A stretch of 11,144 nucleotides of DNA from Hyphomonadaceae bacterium UBA1001 (GTDB lineage Bacteria; Pseudomonadota; Alphaproteobacteria; Caulobacterales; Aquidulcibacteraceae), in assembly GCA_002291875.1 (NCBI GenBank), contig DBAV01000052.1, forward strand, positions 1 through 11,144, read 5' to 3'. A program made the translations under genes and the position numbers. Each line of letters opens with the position of its first letter. Within the stretch, counting starts at the first letter, position 1. Below are positions 1 through 6,042 of this stretch, one piece after another. Below the pieces are notes generated by a model. That model searched no databases and had not been told where the DNA came from. It was given only the letters and a program-made list of their open reading frames with translations.

Positions 1-157
1 CTGCCGGCCCCGGCCCGGCCCCCTCGCCCGGCGCGCGTCCGCCCGAGAGTTCGCGCAGGGCGACATAGCCGCCCATGGCCACAAGAGCGATGCCGATGAC
101 GGCCAGAAAGGTCCAGCGCTTCAAGAATTGCATGTCGAGGCCCGGTGCACGTTCCAT
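1..157 (-). CDS. Partial membrane-anchored protein, N-terminus only
   Basis: Leftward reading frame open to the window edge, so only about 52 N-terminal residues are visible. They comprise a short polar start, one hydrophobic segment of about 20 residues (beginning FLAVIGIALVAMGG) preceded by Lys-Arg, and then a Gly/Pro/Ala-rich linker. This is the pattern of a signal anchor or uncleaved signal peptide with the rest of the protein in the periplasm. Three in-frame ATGs compete: 175, 157 and 133. The one at 157 has a weak GGCGGA immediately upstream; the one at 133 puts the hydrophobic segment closest to the N-terminus but has no ribosome site. I do not recognise the family. It lies downstream of, and in the same direction as, the exported protein gene ending at 279, with about 120 bases between them. 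Confidence 0.5.
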   Translation of the reverse strand, partial: MERAPGLDMQFLKRWTFLAVIGIALVAMGGYVALRELSGGRAPGEGAGPGPA

Positions 158-232
158 TCCGCCGCGGCCCAACATAGCCGGATCGCGCCGCAGACACAGC
201 CCGTCGCGGCGATTTCCGCTGGCAGGGTGTGG

Positions 233-274
233 CCACGACACGCAAGCCCGGCACGCAGGTGCCCCTGGCCGTGG
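233..274 (-). other. Imperfect stem-loop downstream of the exported protein gene
   Basis: A perfect hairpin of 5 bp (GGCAC/GTGCC, 250-263, loop of 4) sits inside a wider pair of arms, CCACG (233-237) and CGTGG (270-274). It begins 5 bases after the stop codon at 279-281 in the leftward direction. There is no T-run after it, so it is not a classical intrinsic terminator. It could slow RNA decay or help a factor-dependent stop. This is inference from complementarity only. Confidence 0.25.
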
Positions 275-278
275 GGTC

Positions 279-1064
279 TCACCGTGTGCCGGCGGCCTGC
301 CGAACCGACCAGCCGACCATGACCGCGCTGCCGCGCAGGTCCGGCGGACCCAGGTCCTCGCGCCAGCCCAGAACCACATGCCGGTTCGCGGCCACAGGGA
401 TGAACAGGCTTGCCTGATAGTGGTCGACCGTCCGCCCGTCGGTCAGCCCGTCGCGCAGTGCCTGCACCCGCAGCCCCCAGCGCCGGGTCGACTGCGCGGG
501 TCCGCGCCATGCCCCCAGCGTGACCTCGCCGCGCGGAACCGCCGCACCCGTGTCCTGCATCCGGCGCCCGACCGCGACCTCGCTCCACCAGTCGAGCGCG
601 CCGGCCCGTCCCGACCATCCCGCGGCGAGGCGCAGTTCGGCCGCCGCGCCCCAGATCGGCACACCCTGGGCATCATTTCCATTGCGCCACGACACATCCC
701 CCTGCAGCGACAGCGCGCCCACCAGCGGCGGACGCGGAAGGCGGGCGCGCAGCCCCAAGGTGCTTTCGGCGGCATGTTGCAGCGCGTCCGCCCCGTCGAA
801 CCCGCGCAGTTCCTGGCGCGGCCTGACCACCATTGTCAGAGTGTCGGTCAGCCCGCGTTCGGAATAGCGCTCGAGGTCAGCGCCCCGGCCCCAGCCTGCC
901 TCGCCCATGGTGGCGGTGGTCAGGGTCTCGGAATGGCCCTCCGGCTGGACCCAGGCGCCCGCGGATGCAGGTGCGCCCGATGCCAACGCGCCAAGGGCCA
1001 GCCAGGTGCCTAGGCGTCGTAACCCGGCATGTGTCGATCCAGCTTGCGCCGCAGCCCCGGCCAT
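279..1064 (-). CDS. Exported protein, possibly outer-membrane beta-barrel
   Basis: A 261-residue protein. The ATG at 1064 has a strong ribosome site (GGGGAGGGG, about 5 bases upstream), which supports this start although it lies inside the preceding aldolase gene and gives a 55-base overlap. Residues about 15-37 form a signal peptide: Arg16-Arg17, a hydrophobic stretch LGTWLALGALASG, then ASA/GA before a mature end near AWVQPEGH. The mature part is rich in alternating polar and apolar residues with many Trp, Arg and Gly, and ends in a short strand-like segment VMVGWSV followed by RQAAGTR. The opening W-x-Q-P-x-G, followed by ERYSERGLTDTLTM, resembles proteobacterial envelope proteins that begin AW-x-x-P-x-G and contain a YGLTDRLT-type strand; I infer a barrel or beta-rich envelope protein. 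No enzyme motif is seen. It is probably co-transcribed and translationally linked with the aldolase gene. Confidence 0.7.
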   Translation of the reverse strand: MAGAAAQAGSTHAGLRRLGTWLALGALASGAPASAGAWVQPEGHSETLTTATMGEAGWGRGADLERYSERGLTDTLTMVVRPRQELRGFDGADALQHAAESTLGLRARLPRPPLVGALSLQGDVSWRNGNDAQGVPIWGAAAELRLAAGWSGRAGALDWWSEVAVGRRMQDTGAAVPRGEVTLGAWRGPAQSTRRWGLRVQALRDGLTDGRTVDHYQASLFIPVAANRHVVLGWREDLGPPDLRGSAVMVGWSVRQAAGTR

Positions 1065-1780
1065 ACCAGCCCCTCCCCGAACTGGGCCGAAAACCCCATC
1101 GAGGCTTGTGTGCCGACCCGTTCCTGCATGTCGTCGTCGGCCGTGAGCAGGCGCCCGCCCCCCGACTGTGCCAGAACCTGCATCCTGCAGGCACGCTCGA
1201 GAAAGAACATCCGCACGAAGGCCGAGGCCGGCGAATTGCCCACGGTCAGCGTGCCGTGATTGCGCAGCAGCATCAGGTTTCTTGTGCCGAGGTCGGCCAC
1301 CAGACGCTCGCGCTCGTCGAGGTCGAGTGCGATCCCCTCATAGTCGTGATAGGCAAGATCCTTGATGACGGCCATCGCGGTCTGCGAGATCGGAAGCAGG
1401 CCGTCCGCCTGGGCCGATACCGCCACGCCCTGGTCGGTGTGCAGGTGGATGACGCAAATGGCATCCTCGCGGGCGGCGTGGATGGCCGAGTGGATGGTAA
1501 AGCCGGCCGGATTGATGAAATGCGTGGTCGGGGCGACGATATTGCCATCGAGGTCGACCTTCACCAGCGAGGACGCGGCGATCTCCTCGAAGAACATGCC
1601 ATAGGGATTGATGAGGAAATGATGCTCCGGCCCGGGCACCCGCATCGAGATGTGGGTGAAGATCATGTCGTCCCACCCATGCAGCGCCACCAGCCGATAG
1701 AGCGCGGCACAGTCGACACGGGCACGCCATTCCTCGGCACCGATGCCATCGGGGCGCGCGATTGCGGTCGTTCCGTCCAT
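1010..1780 (-). CDS. Class II aldolase/adducin family protein
   Basis: A 256-residue protein whose length and motifs match the class II (zinc) aldolase/adducin-head family. That family includes fuculose- and ribulose-phosphate aldolases/epimerases and many uncharacterised relatives. Visible motifs are THISMRVPG (42-50), FLINPYGMFFEEI (55-67), the metal-binding His-Leu-His at 112-114 in VIHLHT, and RNHGTLTVG with His175. His97 and His101 lie where fuculose aldolase has its catalytic Glu region, which is common in the adducin-like branch. The natural substrate cannot be read from sequence, and cytoplasmic location is expected. The ATG at 1780 has an excellent ribosome site (GGAGGA, about 5-6 bases upstream). 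The gene diverges from NAD kinase across about 120 bases, and its 3' end overlaps the next leftward gene by 55 bases, suggesting one operon. Confidence 0.88.
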   Translation of the reverse strand: MDGTTAIARPDGIGAEEWRARVDCAALYRLVALHGWDDMIFTHISMRVPGPEHHFLINPYGMFFEEIAASSLVKVDLDGNIVAPTTHFINPAGFTIHSAIHAAREDAICVIHLHTDQGVAVSAQADGLLPISQTAMAVIKDLAYHDYEGIALDLDERERLVADLGTRNLMLLRNHGTLTVGNSPASAFVRMFFLERACRMQVLAQSGGGRLLTADDDMQERVGTQASMGFSAQFGEGLVWPGLRRKLDRHMPGYDA

Positions 1781-1901
1781 GATGGTCCTCCGGTTGGACT
1801 GGGGGTCCGGCTTCGCCTTTTTTCGGGGCGTCGTGTCTTGACGGAACAGTGACGAAACCGGCCCAAGGTGTCAATCGAGCAACGCCCCGCAGGGAGTGGA
1901 A
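1781..1901. promoter_or_regulatory. Divergent intergenic region between aldolase and NAD kinase genes
   Basis: About 120 bases separate the two divergent start codons, so promoters for both are expected here. A TTGACG hexamer is present on the + strand at 1838-1843, but no convincing -10 element follows at the usual distance. I therefore do not mark exact promoter boxes. The ribosome sites at the two ends (GGAGGA for the leftward gene, AGGGAG at 1891-1896 for the rightward gene) are clear. Confidence 0.4.
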
Positions 1902-2684
1902 ATGCCGGAGCCTTCGACCTCCATCACCGCGATCGCGGTGACGGCCAGTGCCAGACCCGACGCCCAGGCCGCCGCACGCGAGCTGCGCAGCCGGTATGGC
2001 GCGGTTCCCGAGGCCGACGCCGACGTCGTGGTCGCCGTGGGCGGGGACGGGCACATGCTGGACGTGCTGCGATCGCGGCTGGGGGACCGCAAGCCGGTCT
2101 ATGGGCTGAACCGCGGCACGGTCGGCTTTCTGATGAATGACTGGGCGCCCGATGGGCTGATCGAGCGGCTCGATCGCTCCGAGCCGGTGTTCATCAAGCC
2201 GCTGCGCATGCGCGCGCACCGCGCGGGCGGGGGTGTCGAGGACCTGCTGGCCATCAACGAGGTGTCCCTGCTGCGCCAGTCTGCCCAGACCGCGCGGCTT
2301 CGCATCCTGGTGGATGGGCGCGAACGCCTGGCCGAGCTGCATTGTGACGGCGCCATCGTCGCCACGCCCGCGGGTTCGACCGCCTACAATTTCTCGGCCC
2401 ATGGTCCGATCCTGCCGCTGGGGGCGAACCTGCTCGCCTTGACCCCGCTCAGCCCGTTCCGCCCGCGCCGGTGGCGCGGCGCGCTGCTGCCCAACCGGGC
2501 CCATGTGCGCATCGAGATCCTCGACCATGAACGCCGCCCGGTGGCGGCCTCGGCCGACGCACAGGAGGTGCGTGACGTGGTGGCGGTGGATGTCGAGGAG
2601 GACCAGTCGCGCAAGCTGACCATGCTGTTCGATGAGGGGCGGGCCCTGGACGAGCGCATCCTGGTCGAACAGTTCGCGGTCTGA
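1902..2684 (+). CDS. nadK: NAD kinase
   Basis: ATP- or polyphosphate-dependent phosphorylation of NAD+ to NADP+, a cytosolic housekeeping step that supplies the NADPH pool. The catalytic GGDG motif is at residues 47-50 (Asp49). It is followed by the NRGTVGFLMN loop, INEVSLLR, and the NAD/ATP-site block DGAIVATPAGSTAYNFSAHG, then PLSPFRPRRWRGALLP and the C-terminal EQFAV. At about 260 residues the protein is compact, lacking the longer N-terminal extension of enterobacterial enzymes, as is usual in alphaproteobacteria. I chose ATG 1902 because AGGGAG at 1891-1896 is 5 bases upstream. An in-frame GTG at 1896 would overlap that ribosome site. The gene diverges from the aldolase gene and is followed after 90 bases by the L,D-transpeptidase gene. 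Confidence 0.95.
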   Translation: MPEPSTSITAIAVTASARPDAQAAARELRSRYGAVPEADADVVVAVGGDGHMLDVLRSRLGDRKPVYGLNRGTVGFLMNDWAPDGLIERLDRSEPVFIKPLRMRAHRAGGGVEDLLAINEVSLLRQSAQTARLRILVDGRERLAELHCDGAIVATPAGSTAYNFSAHGPILPLGANLLALTPLSPFRPRRWRGALLPNRAHVRIEILDHERRPVAASADAQEVRDVVAVDVEEDQSRKLTMLFDEGRALDERILVEQFAV

Positions 2685-2693
2685 CGTGCGCCG

Positions 2694-2720
2694 GGCAGGC
2701 CATGACTTTGCCATGCTGCC
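2694..2720 (+). other. Hairpin between NAD kinase and L,D-transpeptidase genes
   Basis: GGCAG (2694-2698) pairs with CTGCC (2716-2720), and after a 2-base bulge CATG (2701-2704) pairs with CATG (2712-2715), leaving a 7-base loop. The 9-bp bulged hairpin starts 10 bases after the NAD kinase stop codon. No T-run follows, so a classical terminator is unlikely. It could separate the stability of the two transcript halves. Seen only as complementarity. Confidence 0.35.
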
Positions 2721-2774
2721 GTGCTGGTGTGGGGACTGTGCGGTGAAGGTCGGCCGACAGCGGGAGTGGACGCC

Positions 2775-3497
2775 TTGAACGCATCGGGATCGCTGGCCAC
2801 CCTCGTTTTGCTGTCCGGGGCACTGGTTCTGGCCATTGCGGCGCAGACCACGCCGTCCACCGCGGACGATCTGCGCCCCGGCGCGCCGGCGGAACAGGCG
2901 CGCCTGACCGGTTACGCGCCCACGCCGACCGCCCTTTCGCGCCAGGCCGTAAGCCTTGGTGCCAGCCCGGCCGCAATGACATCGGCCCTGCGCGCCCTGG
3001 CGGGACGGGCGGACCGGATCGAGCGCCGCGATGTGATGGCCATCGTCGATTTTTCGATGCGATCGGATCGCGCGCGGCTGTTCATTCTCGATTTCCGCAC
3101 CGGCACCGTGCGCAGTTTCCTCGTCGCCCACGGACGCGGCTCGGATGCGGACCATGATGGATGGCTTGACGGCGTCTCGGATGTTCCGGGCTCACTCGCC
3201 TCGACGGTCGGGGCGTTTCGCGTGGCCGAGGCCTATCACGGCCAGCACGGCCTCTCGATCCGCCTGGACGGGCTGGACCCGGGCAATGCCAATGCGCGCG
3301 AACGCGCCATCGTGCTGCACTCGGCCCCCTATGTCTCGGCCGACATGGCCCGCAGCGAAGGCCGGATCGGGCGCAGCTTTGGCTGTTTCGTGGTCGAGCC
3401 GGCCCACATCGAGGAGGTGGTGGGGCTGCTGGCGGGTGGCACGCTGCTTTATGCCCATCTGGGCCCGCCACGGGTGGGCGGCGCTAACGGAAATTGA
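2775..3497 (+). CDS. Murein L,D-transpeptidase catalytic domain protein (YkuD_2 type)
   Basis: Exported peptidoglycan-modifying enzyme of the L,D-transpeptidase fold, expected to act in the periplasm on stem peptides. The catalytic pair is visible: His182 in VLHSAPYVS and Cys204 in RSFGCFVVEP, the S-x-G-C signature of this family. The preceding part carries FILDFRTGTV, VAHGRGSD and STVGAFRVAEAYHG, typical of the YkuD_2 branch. A hydrophobic segment, LATLVLLSGALVLAIAA, lies at residues about 7-23 and should act as a signal peptide or anchor. Start choice is uncertain: TTG 2775 has GGGAG 8 bases upstream. In-frame GTGs at 2766 and 2721 would add 3 or 18 residues but have no good ribosome site. 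It follows NAD kinase in the same direction, with a hairpin between them, and precedes the Hpt gene by 73 bases. Confidence 0.85.
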   Translation: MNASGSLATLVLLSGALVLAIAAQTTPSTADDLRPGAPAEQARLTGYAPTPTALSRQAVSLGASPAAMTSALRALAGRADRIERRDVMAIVDFSMRSDRARLFILDFRTGTVRSFLVAHGRGSDADHDGWLDGVSDVPGSLASTVGAFRVAEAYHGQHGLSIRLDGLDPGNANARERAIVLHSAPYVSADMARSEGRIGRSFGCFVVEPAHIEEVVGLLAGGTLLYAHLGPPRVGGANGN

Positions 3498-3510
3498 ACG
3501 CACCTGCGTT
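3497..3510 (+). repeat. Short inverted repeat AACGCA-CC-TGCGTT
   Basis: A perfect 6-bp inverted repeat with a 2-base centre starts on the last base of the L,D-transpeptidase stop codon and lies 61 bases before the Hpt start. The 2-base centre disfavours an RNA hairpin, so a protein-binding site for the Hpt promoter is the likelier reading if it is functional at all. No transcription factor is identified. Confidence 0.3.
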
Positions 3511-3570
3511 AACGTCCGATCATGAAGACCGATTCACACCGGTGCGGCGACCCACAGGAGAGGCGACACC

Positions 3571-4056
3571 ATGGCGCACAGCGGCAAGGCCGAGACCATC
3601 AATCCGCCCAACATGCTGCGGGCGCGCATCGGTGGGCCACTGCCCGCGCTGGACCAGGACGCGATTGCCCGCGCCGAGGCGGCCCTCGCCTCGATGAGCG
3701 TGCAGTTCGAGGAATGGATCAATGACGAGGTGTCCAAGCTGGATGGCGCCCGCACGGCCGCGCGCGACGCGGCGTTCTCGCTCGCCTCGCTCGAGTCGCT
3801 CTATACCCGCGCGCACGACCTGAAGGGCCTGGGCGCGACCTATGGCTATCCGCTGGTCACGCGCATGGCCGGTTCGCTGTGCAAGCTGATCGACAATGCC
3901 GAGGTTCGCGCGGTGGCCACCGGCCAGGGCAATCTGGTCGAAGCCCATGTCGACGCGATCAAGGCCGTGGTCCGCCAGAAGATCAAGACCGACGAGCATC
4001 CGGTCGGCAAGGTGCTGGCTGACGAACTCGAGGCCCGGGTGCTGGCGGGCGCCTGA
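3571..4056 (+). CDS. Orphan Hpt-domain histidine phosphotransfer protein
   Basis: A 161-residue soluble protein that should relay phosphate between a kinase receiver domain and a response regulator. The phosphorylatable His82 lies in YTRAHDLKGLGATYGY, an exact H-x-x-K-G Hpt signature (Lys85, Gly86), followed by the helix LVTRMAGSLCKLID that normally packs in the four-helix bundle. An N-terminal extension of about 35 residues precedes the bundle and starts with a polar segment containing ETINPPNMLRARIGG. The C-terminal helices run through VKAVVR-like residues to VLADELEARVLAGA. The ribosome site AGGAGAGG at 3556-3563 is well placed for ATG 3571. No receiver or kinase gene is adjacent, so its partners are unknown. 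The gene ends 9 bases from the stop of the convergent NUDIX gene. Confidence 0.85.
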   Translation: MAHSGKAETINPPNMLRARIGGPLPALDQDAIARAEAALASMSVQFEEWINDEVSKLDGARTAARDAAFSLASLESLYTRAHDLKGLGATYGYPLVTRMAGSLCKLIDNAEVRAVATGQGNLVEAHVDAIKAVVRQKIKTDEHPVGKVLADELEARVLAGA

Positions 4057-4061
4057 CGCCC
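4047..4061. terminator. Hairpin at the convergent Hpt/NUDIX gene ends
   Basis: GGGCG (4047-4051) and CGCCC (4057-4061) form a perfect 5-bp stem whose loop is CCTGA, containing the Hpt stop codon. It sits at the tail-to-tail junction and could serve both directions. No T-run follows on either side, so intrinsic termination is weakly supported. Confidence 0.25.
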
Positions 4062-4065
4062 ACCC

Positions 4066-4857
4066 TCACCGTCCGGGAAAGGCGATGACATCCTCGGTCG
4101 AGGCATAGCCCAGGCCGCTGTCGATCCTGACCCGCATTTGACCGCCCTCGACCGTGATCTGTGGCAGGATCGGCACCACAGTGCGCGCCCGCGCGCCTTC
4201 CAGCGCCTGCGCCACCGATGTCCATCCGGCCAGCACCTCGAGGTTCAGGCGCGTGGGAAACATCACCTGCCTGCGCCCGTCGCGCGCCTGGTCGAGCGCG
4301 TCCGAGGGCCGGATCCAGATCGCCTCGGTGGCCTCGCCTGCGTCGTGGACCAGCGTCTGTCCCAAAGGCGCCGGCGCAAGGAAGAAATGGGTATCATAGC
4401 GGCGCGGCTCGACCTCCGGGGTGATCCAGTGCGCGAACGGCAGCATGGGGCCCAGCCCGCCGCCGAGGCGCGCCACCAGACCATGGAACAGGTCGGGCTG
4501 GCGGGTGACCGCCTCACGCACCCGCCGCGCTTCGGCCAGCGCCTCGGTATCCAGCGGACGTGCCGACAGGATCAGCCCGGTTTCCTCGAAGGCCTCGCGT
4601 GCCGCCGCCACCCCCACCGCGGGGGCCGTGGCCGCCTCGATGCCGACCAGTTCGTTCCAGTGCGGGTCGCTGTCGGCCGCATCCACCTTGCCGCCCGGAA
4701 AGACCAGCGCGCCGCCCGCAAAGCGCGCGGCAAGCGTGCGCACGATCATGGCCACCTCCAGCCCGCCGCCAGTGTCCGCGTCGCGAACCAGCATGACGGT
4801 TGCCGCGGGTACTGGCGCCGCGGGCTCTGCGGCGGTGGGGCTCGAGGACACGGACAT
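4066..4857 (-). CDS. NUDIX hydrolase with split NUDIX box
   Basis: Predicted pyrophosphohydrolase of a nucleoside-diphosphate-linked substrate, cytosolic. The NUDIX elements are visible but separated: FPGGKVDAAD begins at residue 53, then an insertion of about 20 residues containing DPHWNELVG, then AAAREAFEETGLIL with the metal-binding R87-E88-x-x-E91-E92-x-G94. This arrangement (FPGG, an insertion, then REAFEETG) is that of the NUDT19-like/CoA-diphosphatase-type branch, so acyl-CoA or CoA is a possible substrate; that assignment is inference. FAHWITPEVEPRRYDTHFF after the box fits the same branch. The start is uncertain: ATG 4857 gives 263 residues, and in-frame ATGs at 4914 and 4932 would add up to 25 residues. 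None has a clear ribosome site. The gene diverges from the EAL-like gene. Confidence 0.85.
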   Translation of the reverse strand: MSVSSSPTAAEPAAPVPAATVMLVRDADTGGGLEVAMIVRTLAARFAGGALVFPGGKVDAADSDPHWNELVGIEAATAPAVGVAAAREAFEETGLILSARPLDTEALAEARRVREAVTRQPDLFHGLVARLGGGLGPMLPFAHWITPEVEPRRYDTHFFLAPAPLGQTLVHDAGEATEAIWIRPSDALDQARDGRRQVMFPTRLNLEVLAGWTSVAQALEGARARTVVPILPQITVEGGQMRVRIDSGLGYASTEDVIAFPGR

Positions 4858-4945
4858 GACCGGCGGTTTGAGGCCGCCGCGCGCCGGGGGCAAGCCGCTT
4901 TCGCGACGGCACATGCGCCCCGAGGGGCCCACCGGCCGCAGCCGC

Positions 4946-4975
4946 GTTCACCTTCGCCTAACCGTGTGCGTGAAC
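4946..4975. promoter_or_regulatory. Inverted repeat GTTCAC-N18-GTGAAC, candidate operator
   Basis: GTTCAC at 4946-4951 and GTGAAC at 4970-4975 are perfect inverted arms separated by 18 bases, lying 23-52 bases upstream of the EAL-like start codon in the divergent NUDIX/EAL-like gap. With one bulged base the arms extend to CGC/GCG on the outside. The position suits a repressor or activator site. The centre-to-centre spacing of 24 bases is a little over two helical turns. No regulator is assigned, and it does not match the alphaproteobacterial LexA GTTC-N7-GTTC pattern. Confidence 0.35.
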
Positions 4976-4997
4976 CGCGCCTTGAGGACAATCGGGT

Positions 4998-5768
4998 ATG
5001 ACGGACGCTGCGGGCCAATCCTGCCCGCGCCGCCGAAAGCCAGCGATGACCGCCAGCCTCCAAGATCACGTCCAGCCTGTCCTGCGCGCACGCATGGACC
5101 TCGCCTCGGGCCTTGTCGCCGCAGGCGTGCTGGTGGTGGAACCGGCGACGGGCTGGGCCGCGACGACGGCGCTGGCCGCAAGGGCCCTGCGCGCGTGGGC
5201 AGCCGGTGGGCAGAACAGCCCGCTGGTCCTGCCGCTGGCGCCCGAGGCGCTGGACGGGCCGAACGCCGCGGCGCGCATCCTTGGCGCGCTCGAACACCAC
5301 GCGCTCCCGATGGGACGGGTGCTGATCGAGGTCCGGGAAGACGGCCTGTGCGAGCGGTTTGGCCTGCGCATGGCGACCCTCGGCCAGATCGCGGCAACCG
5401 GTCTGGGCCTGTCGCTCGGCGCAGCCGAGACCCCGTCTTTGCCGATCGGCGGTCCGGTGCGCGAGCTGTTCAGGGAGGTTGTCGTCCCCCTGCCCGGCAC
5501 CCGCGATCCCTATGCCGGCCTCCAGGGGTGGCGCGACGACCCGTTCGCGCGTCGCATGGCAGCCGCGATGGAGGCTGCGATCACGCTGACCGCGCGCGGC
5601 GTCGAGGGGCCGACCCAGGCCGCCTGGGCTGCCCGCATCGGCTTTATCCGCGCCGAGGGCGGCAGCGCCTGGACCGACGGCCGTCTGGTCACGCGCTATT
5701 CCGAGGCACGCCGGCAGGCCATGCCGGAACTGGCGGTCCAGCCCTCGGGACAGCGCATCCGCGCCTGA
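4998..5768 (+). CDS. Probable degenerate EAL-domain protein
   Basis: A 256-residue soluble protein. I read it as an EAL (cyclic-di-GMP phosphodiesterase fold) domain that has lost its catalytic motifs. In order, VQPVLRARMDLASGLV (25-40) resembles the first EAL strand; ILGALEHHALPMGRVLIEVRED ends at the usual LEITE position as Ile-Glu111-Val-Arg-Glu114-Asp. LGQIAATGLGLSLGAAE (to Glu144) falls where DDFG should be, with Gly141-Ala142 in place of the two Asp. AITLTARGVEGPTQAAW (Arg200 to Glu203) falls where the EGVET loop should be, with Arg instead of the first Glu. If the alignment is right, it should not hydrolyse cyclic-di-GMP and may be a binding or protein-interaction module. TGAGGA 9 bases before ATG 4998 supports the start; ATG 5046 is an alternative. 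It may instead be an unrelated family of low complexity. Confidence 0.6.
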   Translation: MTDAAGQSCPRRRKPAMTASLQDHVQPVLRARMDLASGLVAAGVLVVEPATGWAATTALAARALRAWAAGGQNSPLVLPLAPEALDGPNAAARILGALEHHALPMGRVLIEVREDGLCERFGLRMATLGQIAATGLGLSLGAAETPSLPIGGPVRELFREVVVPLPGTRDPYAGLQGWRDDPFARRMAAAMEAAITLTARGVEGPTQAAWAARIGFIRAEGGSAWTDGRLVTRYSEARRQAMPELAVQPSGQRIRA

Positions 5769-5860
5769 CCCCGGCGGGCCCGATCAAGCCAGGGCGCCCC
5801 CTCCCCCGCCCGCGCCCCAGTCCCCCCGCAAATATGCGCCGGGGCGCGGCACGTTTTTTT
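5769..5860 (+). terminator. GC-rich inverted-repeat region ending in T7 after the EAL-like gene
   Basis: CCCCGGCG (5769-5776, starting right after the stop codon) is perfectly complementary to CGCCGGGG (5837-5844), and a run of seven T follows at 5854-5860. A smaller local hairpin, GCGC-CGGG-GCGC (5836-5847), lies closer to the T-run. Nine bases between the long stem and the T-run is more than ideal, so I call this a probable but imperfect intrinsic terminator for the rightward EAL-like gene. The region also holds the palindromes CGGGCCCG (5775-5782) and GGGCGCCC (5792-5799), which suggests a mobile intergenic palindromic repeat as an alternative. Confidence 0.45.
5797..5827 (-). other. G-quadruplex-capable tract on the minus strand
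   Basis: The + strand carries C-runs of 5, 5, 3, 4 and 6 separated by T, G, GCG and AGT. Read on the minus strand this is five G-runs of at least three with loops of 3, 3, 1 and 1 bases, satisfying the usual quadruplex pattern. It lies 150-250 bases upstream of the histidine kinase start, on the strand that is the template for rightward transcription. A role in transcription or replication is inference only. Confidence 0.5.
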
Positions 5861-6042
5861 GCACCGGTGGTGACGCATCGGGTTGACCACACGCACAAGT
5901 GGTGCGAAACGACACCAGCAATCGTCAAAGCATGTGAACAGGCCTGATCCGTCAGTTGCGGTCGGACCCGGGTCACGGACTTGCTTCAGGGCCGACGGCC
6001 CATCCGCTGGCGTCGACGCCGTTCATGCCGTTGTGGGAGCCG
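5861..6042 (+). promoter_or_regulatory. Upstream region of the HWE histidine kinase gene
   Basis: About 180 bases between the T-run and the chosen start. GTGGTG occurs twice in direct orientation (5867-5872 and 5899-5904, 32 bases apart), and ACCAC (5886-5890) is an inverted partner of the second copy, so a regulator-binding site is possible. TTGACC at 5883-5888 could be a -35 box, but no acceptable -10 follows. No small gene is supported here. Part of this stretch may be coding if the kinase starts earlier than 6043. Confidence 0.3.

Noticed and set aside
1809..1823. GGC-TTC-GCC followed by six T as an intrinsic terminator
   Set aside because: The stem is only 3 bp, and no rightward gene lies upstream for it to terminate.
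1838..1863. TTGACG and overlapping GGAAC as sigma-70 or EcfG promoter
   Set aside because: Neither is followed at the right spacing by a plausible -10 element (no TATAAT-like or GTT-type box).
1338..3155. 605-codon leftward ORF spanning the NAD kinase gene
   Set aside because: It runs antisense through NAD kinase and parts of two other well-supported genes. Its composition is Arg/Gly/His/Gln-rich without any domain motif, typical of shadow frames in GC-rich DNA.
4421..5947. 508-codon rightward ORF
   Set aside because: It crosses the antisense of the NUDIX gene, the intergenic gap and an alternate frame of the EAL-like gene. It is very Pro/Arg-rich with no motifs.
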